DNA of 13,406 bases, taken from assembly GCA_018828205.1 (NCBI GenBank), contig JAHJWA010000377.1, positions 1 through 13,406 of the forward strand. The letters run 5' to 3'. Shown here in pieces: positions 7,389 through 13,406 of this stretch. Every line of letters starts with the position of its first letter. Position 1 is the stretch's first letter. The position numbers and the translations under genes are program-made. The notes below the pieces were generated by a model. That model saw only the letters and a program-made list of their open reading frames with translations, ran no database searches and was not told where the DNA came from. This DNA comes from Alphaproteobacteria bacterium. Lineage in GTDB: Bacteria > Pseudomonadota > Alphaproteobacteria > Sphingomonadales > Sphingomonadaceae.

Positions 7389-8045
7389 CTACGCTGGTGC
7401 TACTTTAAGACGGAACAGGCTAATCTCCCCCGTCGGCGTGCAAACGACCCCGCGCGGGCGAGCGCTGTCAGGCTCGAAATCGGCGAGGATCGCTTCCAAT
7501 GCTCCGCGAGCGTTCGGTTCTGTATTCTCATACCCGTCCAGACGCTGCACCAAGCCGAACAATGCGCGCATGAGTGTTGAGCGCTGTCGCGCATAGTCCG
7601 CGACATGCACTTCGCCGCCGGACCTTACCGCACCGATCATGGCTGCGATCCCGCGTCTCTTTTCTTCCATTGGCACCTGATGGAAGACGAGGCTCGAGAC
7701 GGCTTTTGTGAAAAGAACGCCATATCGATCCGCGTCATGCGCGAATGCCTGTCGCCACTCGATCTCGATGCCCGCGGCACCTGCCTTGGCGGCGGCGATC
7801 TTGAGCACCTCGGGATCCGGATCCAGTCCGACAACTCGTGCGCTCGGCACCGCCTCCTTGATGAGCAAGGCGAATGTCCCGGTGCCGCACCCGACGTCAA
7901 GGATCACATCGTCGCTGCATGGAGCGAGCTGTTCGAGCAGGGCTGCGCGCCATGTCTTTTCGCGCGTGAGGAGCCTGATCGCGAGATCGTATGCACCTGT
8001 CATTTCCGGCCGGCCCAGTGCCGGCGTGAAGTTCGTCGAGTTCAT
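7389..8045 (-). CDS. class I SAM-dependent methyltransferase
   Basis: This 218-residue protein has a Rossmann-fold methyltransferase core. Motif I is VILDVGCGTGTFALLI (residues 47-62). The acidic end of strand 2 is VVGLDPDPE, with Asp75 likely binding the SAM ribose. Later elements are SSLVFHQVP (117-125) and the strand GGEVHVADYA (143-152). Only three Cys are present (43, 53, 202), with no ArsM-like Cys set, so arsenite methylation is not supported. The start is backed by AGGAGA seven bases upstream. The gene is divergent from merR and is driven by a promoter carrying the MerR operator, so it is predicted to be metal-inducible together with the CDF gene. The CDF gene follows 47 bp downstream on the same strand but has its own promoter. 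The acceptor substrate is unknown and could be a small molecule, a metal(loid) or a lipid. Confidence 0.85.
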   Translation of the reverse strand: MNSTNFTPALGRPEMTGAYDLAIRLLTREKTWRAALLEQLAPCSDDVILDVGCGTGTFALLIKEAVPSARVVGLDPDPEVLKIAAAKAGAAGIEIEWRQAFAHDADRYGVLFTKAVSSLVFHQVPMEEKRRGIAAMIGAVRSGGEVHVADYARQRSTLMRALFGLVQRLDGYENTEPNARGALEAILADFEPDSARPRGVVCTPTGEISLFRLKVAPA

Positions 8046-8063
8046 TCCGCTCTCCTGATGATT

Positions 8064-8078
8064 TGACTTGAGAAGTCA
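8064..8078. promoter_or_regulatory. 15-bp perfect dyad in the merR-methyltransferase divergent region
   Basis: TGACTT-GAG-AAGTCA is a perfect inverted repeat with 6-bp arms. It covers a plausible -35 for merR (TTGACT, 8063-8068) and lies at the predicted methyltransferase transcription start, just downstream of that promoter's -10 (8080-8085). This is a position from which a repressor could block both directions. It is unrelated in sequence to the MerR operator. No regulator can be named. Confidence 0.4.
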
Positions 8079-8079
8079 T

Positions 8080-8110
8080 TGAATACATCCTCCAGTCACT
8101 GGAGGATCAA
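8080..8110 (-). promoter_or_regulatory. MerR-type promoter of the methyltransferase gene
   Basis: On the minus strand there is a -35 TTGATC (8105-8110), a 19-bp spacer filled by the operator, and a -10 TATTCA (8080-8085). The layout matches the CDF promoter base for base in spacing. The expected transcription start near 8073 leaves a leader of about 28 bases before the methyltransferase ATG, with an AGGAGA ribosome-binding site. Confidence 0.7.
8087..8107. promoter_or_regulatory. MerR-family operator, copy 2 (methyltransferase/merR intergenic)
   Basis: The core CCTCCAGTCACTGGAGG (8089-8105) extends by AT at each end to a perfect 21-bp palindrome. It is shared by the divergent methyltransferase promoter and the merR leader. 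Its right arm, GGAGG at 8101-8105, is also the only good Shine-Dalgarno sequence for merR, ten bases before the ATG at 8116. Confidence 0.8.
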
Positions 8111-8115
8111 GACCT

Positions 8116-8523
8116 ATGGCGATGCTGATGATCGGCGAGTTGGCGAGGCGCACTGGCGTCAAGGTCAACACCATCCGCTTTTACGAGGACATCGCCTTGA
8201 TGCCGAAGGCGGCGCGTACCGATTCCGGCCGCCGCACCTATAGTGAAGCGGATGTAAAGCGCCTGAGTTTCATACGAAACGGACGGGATCTGGGTTTTTC
8301 AACGGAGGAGCTGAAGTCACTGATTGCTCTCTCGGAGCATCCGGACCTCGATTGCGGAGCGGCGGCTGGGATCGCACGCCGTCATCTCCTGGCTGTAGAA
8401 GCGAGGTTGTCTCGCCTGATGCTGATGCGGTGGGAGCTGGAACGGGTGGCCGCTAACTGCGAAGGAGGCCGAATGGCCGATTGCCAGGTCATCGGTGCCA
8501 TCGCGGACGCCCCGTCCCATTGA
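8116..8523 (+). CDS. MerR-family metal-responsive transcriptional regulator
   Basis: This 135-residue regulator has an N-terminal winged helix-turn-helix (MIGELARRTGVKVNTIRFYE, residues 5-24), the second basic wing region (DSGRRTYSEADVKRLSFI), and a long dimerisation helix (about 81-113). It ends in a metal-binding loop. Cys80, Cys115 and Cys123 are spaced 35 and 8 residues, close to the three-Cys arrangement of MerR, PbrR and CadR-like sensors of Hg, Pb, Cd or Zn. The absence of the CueR C-terminal C-x7-C pattern alone argues against a Cu(I) sensor. The ATG at 8116 is chosen because GGAGG lies ten bases upstream; the ATG at 8122 would be too far. Two matching operators nearby identify the CDF and methyltransferase genes as likely targets, with probable autoregulation. 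Confidence 0.9.
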   Translation: MAMLMIGELARRTGVKVNTIRFYEDIALMPKAARTDSGRRTYSEADVKRLSFIRNGRDLGFSTEELKSLIALSEHPDLDCGAAAGIARRHLLAVEARLSRLMLMRWELERVAANCEGGRMADCQVIGAIADAPSH

Positions 8524-8977
8524 GCAAGGACCAGTCTGCTTCACCCAGCGATTTCGCGGCCGGGCATTTTTGTTCAGCCTCCTTAGACTGCTGACGCTTT
8601 CCGGCCCGAAATTACCATATCGGGGCGCTTGATGATCTCTCTTACCATGCATCCAAGCCTTGACGGTCGTTGCACCCTATCAAGGAAGCGGGTTCGAATG
8701 GTCTAGAATTCGGGCTGCGCGCTGACCAATGGTGGAGGCGGTCTGCCCCGCATCGGCGAAATCAGACCGGTTGCCGCGCTTCATGAGCTGAAACAGCGGT
8801 CCGATGGCGCTAGCGGAACGGTGATCCGATGACACCGTTACTATCTAATCGGACGACTCTTGGCGGCTTCTCCAGCAGTTGGTGAACGGGCCTCGTAGCT
8901 GTTGCTCAATCAAGTCAACTACCTGAAGGCAATTGCAGCAGGCCTATAAGCGGAAAAATCAAGGAAAGTTTTTGCAG
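8524..8977. other. 454-bp stretch without a recognisable gene
   Basis: This region lies between the merR stop codon and the acetolactate synthase-type gene. Short ORFs exist on both strands, but none has a ribosome-binding site, recognisable domain or convincing composition. A modest inverted pair CCTTGA/TCAAGG (8658-8685) and a T-loop-like GGTTCGAAT (8691-8699) are present, but neither forms part of a recognisable structure. A possible promoter for the next operon lies at the right end. The stretch may hold eroded sequence at a junction between the metal genes and the metabolic genes. Confidence 0.5.
8923..8950 (+). promoter_or_regulatory. possible promoter of the ThDP enzyme-aldehyde dehydrogenase operon
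   Basis: A TATAAG at 8945-8950 fits a -10 element, with CTGAAG at 8923-8928 as a poor -35 at 16-bp spacing. It would give a leader of roughly 20 bases before the chosen start at 8978. The call rests mainly on the -10 match and position. Confidence 0.3.
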
Positions 8978-10618
8978 ATGAAAGCATCGGATCTCCTGGT
9001 CGCCGCCCTGGAAGCCGAAGGGGTCGAATACATCTTTGCCGTGCCCGGTGAGGAGAATCTGGATTTGCTTGAATCGCTTCGCACATCTTCGATCAGATTG
9101 ATCGTCACCCGCCATGAACAGGGAGCCGGTTTCATGGCAGCGACATATGGTCGCCTCACCGGAAAACCCGGCGTCTGTCTGGCGACGCTGGGACCGGGGG
9201 CGACCAACCTTACAACGCCGGCTGCCTACGCTGCGTTGGGCGCTTTCCCCCTCGTCATCATTACCGGGCAGAAGCCCATCAAGGTCTCGAAGCAGGCCCA
9301 GTTTCAGATCGTCGATGTCGTCGCGCTCTTCACCCCATTATGCAAAATGGCGAAGCAGATCGTGAACGGTAATCGCATTCCGTCCTTAATACGCGAGGGC
9401 TTCCGAAGGGCGCAGGAAGAACGACCCGGCGCAGTACTGCTGGAGTTGCCCGAGGATATCGCGGAGGAAAAAACGTCGGAACCCGTCGTCGCGCCTCACC
9501 CGCGACACTATGCCGTGGCGGGCGATGCCGCGCTCGATGAAGCGGCCGAGCGGATCGTTGCCGCCGAACGCCCGCTCCTGCTGGTTGGAGCCGGAGCCAA
9601 CCGGCGCAGTGCATGCAAAGCGCTCCGCAAGTTCGTTGACGATACCCAGTTTCCGTTCTTCGATACCCAGATGGGCAAGGGGGTGCTCGACGAAGCGAGT
9701 CCGCTCTATCTCGGCACCGCGGCGCTGTCCTCCGACGACTATGTTCATTGCGCCATCGAGCGCGCCGATCTGATCGTCAATATCGGTCATGACGTTGTCG
9801 AAAAGCCACCCTTCTTCATGGAGCCCCGCGGGCAAACCGTCATCCACATCAATTACAAGGCCGCCGAGGTCGATCAGGTCTATTTTCCGCAGCTGGAGGT
9901 TATCGGCGATATTGCCGGGTCGGTGGAACGTCTGGGAGAGCGGCTTCGCGGGAAGCGGCCGTGCGACCTGACAGCCTATGCCGGTGTGCACGAAGAAATC
10001 GCCGCGCATATCCGTCGCGGCAGTGACGATGCAAGATTCCCGGTCATACCCCAGCGCGTTGTCGCCGATGTGCGCCAGGTCATGGGGCGGGACGACATCG
10101 TGGCGCTCGATAATGGTATCTACAAAATCTGGTTCGCCCGCAATTACATCGCGCATGAGCCCAACACCATTCTGGTCGACAACGCACTGGCGACGATGGG
10201 GGCCGGGCTACCCTCGGCCATGATGGCGGCGATGCTCTCTCCAGAACGCCGTGTGCTGGCCGTTTGCGGCGATGGCGGGTTCATGATGAATTCGCAGGAA
10301 GTGGAAACCGCGGTCCGGCTTGGCCTCAATCTGGTTGTGCTCATTCTCAACGATGCCGCTTACGGGATGATCCGGTGGAAGCAGGAACAGCTAGGCTTTC
10401 CCGATTACGGCCTGAGTTTCGCCAACCCTGACTTCGTCACCTACGCGAAAAGTTATGGCGCCACGGGCCACCGGATCGACAGCAGCCAAGCGCTGCTTCC
10501 GACCTTGAACGACGCATTCGAAAGCGGCGGCGTTCACCTCGTGGATCTGCCGGTAGATTATTCGGAGAACCGAAAAGTTCTGATCGAAGAGCTGAGCGCG
10601 ATGGAATGCCCCCAATGA
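8978..10618 (+). CDS. acetolactate synthase-type thiamine diphosphate enzyme, large subunit
   Basis: This is 546 residues from the ATG at 8978; the frame is open to 8933, but MKASDLLVAALEAEGVEYIF is the normal family N-terminus and AAGGA lies 12 bases upstream. There are three domains. The N-terminal Pyr domain has VPGEENLDLLES and catalytic Glu47 in TRHEQGAGFMA. The central domain is at about 190-320. The C-terminal ThDP/Mg-binding domain has GDGGFMMNSQ starting at 431 and the partner Asn458 in ILNDAAYGM. The family condenses pyruvate with a second 2-keto acid after decarboxylation. No ilvN-like regulatory subunit follows; instead an aldehyde dehydrogenase overlaps by four bases. That pairing suggests a catabolic or specialised carboligase or decarboxylase rather than branched-chain amino acid biosynthesis. 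The exact donor and acceptor are unknown. Confidence 0.85.
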   Translation: MKASDLLVAALEAEGVEYIFAVPGEENLDLLESLRTSSIRLIVTRHEQGAGFMAATYGRLTGKPGVCLATLGPGATNLTTPAAYAALGAFPLVIITGQKPIKVSKQAQFQIVDVVALFTPLCKMAKQIVNGNRIPSLIREGFRRAQEERPGAVLLELPEDIAEEKTSEPVVAPHPRHYAVAGDAALDEAAERIVAAERPLLLVGAGANRRSACKALRKFVDDTQFPFFDTQMGKGVLDEASPLYLGTAALSSDDYVHCAIERADLIVNIGHDVVEKPPFFMEPRGQTVIHINYKAAEVDQVYFPQLEVIGDIAGSVERLGERLRGKRPCDLTAYAGVHEEIAAHIRRGSDDARFPVIPQRVVADVRQVMGRDDIVALDNGIYKIWFARNYIAHEPNTILVDNALATMGAGLPSAMMAAMLSPERRVLAVCGDGGFMMNSQEVETAVRLGLNLVVLILNDAAYGMIRWKQEQLGFPDYGLSFANPDFVTYAKSYGATGHRIDSSQALLPTLNDAFESGGVHLVDLPVDYSENRKVLIEELSAMECPQ

Positions 10619-12009
10619 CCTGGCAGGTCCTCAATCCTTACGACCAGAAGTGCATCGGCAGCGTGGACCTGGTCGACTGGTCGAAGATCGACCGGTGGCT
10701 GGACGAGGCGCGTACGTTGCACGAAAACCGGCAGGCCTGGATTCCGGTTCACGAACGGATTGCCATCTTGCAGCGTGCGAGCTCGCTCATGCACGAGCGT
10801 GCAGAGAGCCTCGCAATGCAGATTGCGCGCGAGGGCGGAAAACCGCTTGCCGACGCCCGTGCGGAAACGAGCCGCGCCGTTCAGAGCGTCGAACTCTGCG
10901 TGCATGAACTCTTCGCGAGCGGCGGACGCCAGATTCCGATGGAGCTGACCGAGGCGGGCGCAGGCCGAACAGCCTACACCTTTCGGGAGCCGATCGGGCC
11001 GGTGGTCGCGATTTCGGCGTTCAACCATCCCCTTAATCTGATCGCCCATCAGGTTGGCCCCGCTGTCGCGACGGGGTGTCCCGTTCTGGTGAAACCGGCC
11101 AAGGATACTCCGTTGTCCTGCAAGAGTTTCGTGGAAATCCTGTACGAGGCAGGCCTCGACGAACACTGGTGCCGCTTTGTGCCCTGCACGGACGATGTCG
11201 CCGAACAAATGGTCACGGATCCGCGAACGGCGTTCTTTTCCTTCGTCGGCTCAGCCAAGGTAGGCTGGATGCTCCGTTCGAGGCTCGCACCCGGTACACG
11301 TGTGGCGCTGGAACATGGGGGCGCGGCCCCGGTCATCGTCGATGAGAATATACCACGCGAAAACGTCATTCCGTCGCTCCTGAAAGGGGGGTTTTATCAT
11401 TCCGGTCAGGTCTGCGTATCGGTCCAGCGGGTGTTCGTTCCGCGTGCCGAACTGCCGGACTTCGCTGCCGCGCTCGCTGCGGGCGCAAAGGCACTGAAGG
11501 TGGGGGACCCCACCAACGAGGAAACTCAGTGCGGTCCTCTCATCCGCCCTGCCGAGGTCGACCGGATCGAAGCCTGGGTCGCGGCCGCCGTCGAGAGCGG
11601 CGCCGAGCTAGCCGCAGGTGGCAAGCGCATCGGCCCGACGCTGTATCATCCCACCGTTCTGATCGATCCGCCTCGCGACGCCAAGGTCTCGCGAGAGGAG
11701 GTGTTCGGACCCGTTGTGTGCGTCTACGGATACGACAGCATCGATGCAGCCATTGGCCAGGCGAACGAGCTGCCTTATTCTTTTCAGGCCGCCGTATTTA
11801 CCGAGCGACAGCACATTGCCGATTATTGCGTCGAGCGCCTGTCGGGCTCCACAGTGCTGGTCAACGACCATACCGCCTTCCGAGTCGACTGGATGCCCTT
11901 CGCAGGTCGACGGCACTCCGGTCTCGGAACAGGCGGTATCGGATATACAATGGCCGACATGAGCCCGGAAAAGATGGTGATCACGAGGAGCTCGTCCGGC
12001 CTCGGTTGA
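10615..12009 (+). CDS. NAD(P)-dependent aldehyde dehydrogenase family protein
   Basis: This 464-residue protein oxidises an aldehyde to an acid with NAD(P). Catalytic residues are all present: Cys267 in GQVCVSVQRVFV, Glu233 in LEHGGAAP, Asn137 in SAFNHPLN and the cofactor-binding Lys160 in LVKPA. The substrate-channel motif EEVFGPVV is at 361-368. The start at 10615 overlaps the previous stop as ATGA, which implies translational coupling; an ATG at 10606 in the same frame would add three residues. LEHGG replaces the more usual LELGG. The length is slightly short of the typical 480-500 residues, but both ends look natural. It may oxidise the aldehyde made by the upstream ThDP enzyme; this is inferred from coupling, and the substrate is unknown. 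Confidence 0.9.
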   Translation: MTWQVLNPYDQKCIGSVDLVDWSKIDRWLDEARTLHENRQAWIPVHERIAILQRASSLMHERAESLAMQIAREGGKPLADARAETSRAVQSVELCVHELFASGGRQIPMELTEAGAGRTAYTFREPIGPVVAISAFNHPLNLIAHQVGPAVATGCPVLVKPAKDTPLSCKSFVEILYEAGLDEHWCRFVPCTDDVAEQMVTDPRTAFFSFVGSAKVGWMLRSRLAPGTRVALEHGGAAPVIVDENIPRENVIPSLLKGGFYHSGQVCVSVQRVFVPRAELPDFAAALAAGAKALKVGDPTNEETQCGPLIRPAEVDRIEAWVAAAVESGAELAAGGKRIGPTLYHPTVLIDPPRDAKVSREEVFGPVVCVYGYDSIDAAIGQANELPYSFQAAVFTERQHIADYCVERLSGSTVLVNDHTAFRVDWMPFAGRRHSGLGTGGIGYTMADMSPEKMVITRSSSGLG

Positions 12010-12206
12010 CATCGGCTGCGACCGAACCGACGAACTCGATCACCTGCGGCGAGCTTCCGCCTCTGACAGCTTTCTGATTTTTGCGCGCAGATTACCAACC
12101 TGTGCTGGTCGCGCTCGCATTTGCCTGAAATGAACGCAGGTCGGGCCAGCACTGTACTGGCTGACGGTATACGACCCGCTCAATTTTAGGACATTGAATC
12201 CAGAAG

Positions 12207-13133
12207 TTGCTTGCCCTTGTAGAGAACAATCTCCTGCTGCTCGCCGTTCTTGCAGCCGTTTTCGGTCTGTTCGTTCCGTCGGTCGGCGTCGCCCTCTCAG
12301 GGAGCATCGGGCCGCTTCTGGCTGCGCTCATGCTGGTCATCAGCCTCACCTTCGATGCCCATGCAGTGAAGCTGGTGCTTCGCAAGCCGGACCGGCAACT
12401 CTGGGCTCTCGGGCTGGTCTATGGTCCGATGTCGCTCGCCGGGTGGCTCATTGGCCGTGTGTTCTTTGGCTCGGGGCACCTGGCAGCGGGGCAGACACTG
12501 GTCGGCACACTACCGACGGACGTTTCGGCACCGCTGCTGGTCCTGCTGGCGAAAGGTAACGTCGCGCTGGCCGCAGTGCTGAACGCGGTGAACACTGCCC
12601 TTTCGCCGTTCATCGTTCCGTTTCTCTTTCTGCTCCTCACCGGCATCGAGCTCCAGGTTCCGGTGGGGGCGGTCGTGCTCGAGCTGATCCTCGTCGTGCT
12701 GGTTCCGACCATGGTCGGTGTATTCCTGCGCACGCGCTTCGCGGCAGCCGTCAGCCGCCACGACAGCGCCTATCCGGCAATCGGTTCGATATTCTACCTG
12801 CTGTTGCTGCTGGCGGTCGTCAGCCCCAACGCCGACACCATTCTAGGATACGGCTGGTTCGCCGTGGTCATCGCTCTTGCCGCCCTGCTGCTTAATCTCA
12901 TTGGATATGCGGTGGGTTCGATCGCGAAGGTCTTTGCCGCGGACCGCGAAGAGGTGATCGCCTACCTCTTCACCGTCAGCAAAAAGGAGTTCAGCATTGC
13001 TGCGGCGTTCGTGGCAGCGTCCGGTCTGCCAGCTGAGATCGCAGTCCCGGCGGCCTTCTTCGCCGTTATCCAGATGATCACCTCGCCGATCGCCGCCAAG
13101 ATGCTGGCGTCAGGCGGGGCGAACCAGGCCTAA
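12207..13133 (+). CDS. bile acid:sodium symporter (BASS/SBF) family transporter
   Basis: This 308-residue protein is almost wholly hydrophobic, with about nine or ten helices. BASS-like features are TLPTDVSAPLLVLLAKGN (101-118, the T-x-P...S-x-P discontinuous helix region), NAVNTALSPF (126-135) and SKKEFSIAAAF (258-268) before the second core crossover. Family members carry bile acids, pyruvate and other organic acids, or pantothenate-like compounds with Na+; the related ACR3 branch exports arsenite, but its Cys-bearing motifs are not seen. The start is TTG at 12207, the only initiator after the in-frame stop at 12195; the Shine-Dalgarno sequence is weak (AGGA at 12188-12191). It lies 197 bp after the aldehyde dehydrogenase, so co-transcription is possible. 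A keto-acid importer feeding the ThDP enzyme is a guess from context. Confidence 0.75.
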   Translation: MLALVENNLLLLAVLAAVFGLFVPSVGVALSGSIGPLLAALMLVISLTFDAHAVKLVLRKPDRQLWALGLVYGPMSLAGWLIGRVFFGSGHLAAGQTLVGTLPTDVSAPLLVLLAKGNVALAAVLNAVNTALSPFIVPFLFLLLTGIELQVPVGAVVLELILVVLVPTMVGVFLRTRFAAAVSRHDSAYPAIGSIFYLLLLLAVVSPNADTILGYGWFAVVIALAALLLNLIGYAVGSIAKVFAADREEVIAYLFTVSKKEFSIAAAFVAASGLPAEIAVPAAFFAVIQMITSPIAAKMLASGGANQA

Positions 13134-13267
13134 AGCTGCGCCAAGATCACCGTCTCCAGAAGAGGCCAGGACAAAGCCAGGAGCGTCAGGCCTGTTGCTG
13201 CCAGCAGAATATAAATCGTGACACGTGCTGCCCGTCTGCCGGTGCGATAGGATTGCAGCGCGACCAC
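13130..13267 (-). CDS. possible 45-residue single-pass membrane protein
   Basis: The ORF starts at GTG (13265-13267) and stops at TAG (13130-13132), overlapping the stop codon of the convergent BASS gene. The translation begins MVALQSYRTGRRAARVTIYI, continues with a hydrophobic run LLAATGLTLLALSWPLL and ends ETVILAQL. The Arg-rich N-terminus followed by one helix is a sensible N-in membrane peptide. The ribosome-binding site is poor (GAGGG three or four bases before GTG). It lies 29 bases downstream of a CDF gene on the same strand, consistent with a small operon partner. It is not recognised as a family and could be a chance ORF. Confidence 0.35.
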   Translation of the reverse strand: MVALQSYRTGRRAARVTIYILLAATGLTLLALSWPLLETVILAQL

Positions 13268-13296
13268 TGCCCTCGGCGTGTTGCTTGCGCGGTGGA

Positions 13297-13406
13297 TCAG
13301 TGATCGGGGTCGCTAGCCGGAGGATGCGTCGGTATCAGCTGATCGTCACATTCGGTCGCGAGGCATGCCTCGAGGGTTGCGTGAGCGATGCCGAACTTTT
13401 CCAGCA
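13297..13406 (-). CDS. C-terminal end of a CDF (CzcD-like) metal transporter, 5' part outside window
   Basis: The minus strand carries an open frame from the right edge to TGA (complement of 13297-13299). The 36 visible residues begin LEKFGIAHATLEACLATECD and end PPASDPDH. The element L-x-x-x-F-G-I-x-H-x-T-L-x-x-E is the last strand of the cytoplasmic C-terminal domain of CDF transporters. The following Cys/His/Asp-bearing tail (ECDDQLIPTH) is plausible for a metal-binding end. Unlike the CDF at 6703-7341, this one keeps the C-terminal domain. Confidence is limited by the short piece visible. Confidence 0.6.
   Translation of the reverse strand, partial: LEKFGIAHATLEACLATECDDQLIPTHPPASDPDH

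Noticed and set aside
8658..8685. CCTTGA/TCAAGG inverted pair
   Set aside because: Six-base arms with a 16-base gap are expected by chance, and no promoter or gene start is placed to use it.
8685..8705. T-loop-like GGTTCGAAT suggesting a tRNA or an attachment site
   Set aside because: The flanking bases cannot form a T-stem (GCGGG against GGTCT) and no acceptor or anticodon arms are found upstream.
9386..10156. 256-codon antisense ORF
   Set aside because: It lies entirely opposite the ThDP enzyme, whose motifs are intact throughout; the antisense translation shows no recognisable domain.
12102..12152. GTGCTGG/CCAGCAC pair downstream of the aldehyde dehydrogenase as a terminator
   Set aside because: The 7-bp arms are separated by 37 bases and no U-tract follows; this is not a convincing terminator.
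1..13406. CRISPR array, rRNA, tRNA, insertion sequence ends or transposase genes
   Set aside because: No regular direct repeats, no RNA gene signatures and no transposase motifs were seen in either strand by eye.

Overview
The window looks like part of a metal-handling accessory region from an alphaproteobacterium, most likely a sphingomonad or Erythrobacter-type organism. That placement is an inference from the high GC content, the protein styles (cytochrome c-FTR1 fusion, CTD-less CDF, YHS-type Cu ATPase) and the gene mix. No marker gene fixes the taxon.

Left part (1-4490), copper: the end of a CusF-like copper-binding domain, a 42-residue Met-rich membrane peptide, a Cu(I)-type P1B ATPase with YHS and heavy-metal-binding domains in place of HMA domains, and a four-helix membrane protein of unknown role. 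Two decayed genes follow on the same strand. One is a membrane protein with an SPW-like C-terminus, broken by a frameshift and a TGG-to-TAG nonsense change. The other is the 5' remnant of a second copy of the four-helix membrane protein family.

Middle part (4491-8523), iron and divalent metals: on the minus strand, a cytochrome c-FTR1 iron permease fusion with a possible Fur site just upstream, a short cation diffusion facilitator (CDF), and a SAM-dependent methyltransferase. A divergent MerR-family metal sensor sits on the plus strand. The same 17-bp palindrome, CCTCCAGT-N-ACTGGAGG, lies inside a 19-bp-spacer promoter in front of both the CDF gene and the methyltransferase gene. The second copy also lies directly in front of merR. 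This makes a predicted three-gene regulon with one sensor and two operators.

Right part (8524-13406), carbon metabolism and transport: about 450 bp without a recognisable gene, then an acetolactate synthase-type ThDP enzyme translationally coupled (ATGA overlap) to an aldehyde dehydrogenase. A BASS/SBF-family transporter follows on the same strand. A small possible membrane ORF and the C-terminal end of another CDF protein come in from the right on the minus strand.

The most informative observations are the duplicated MerR operator tying a methyltransferase to a metal exporter, an operator palindrome that also contains the merR Shine-Dalgarno sequence, and the two pseudogenes between the copper and iron genes.
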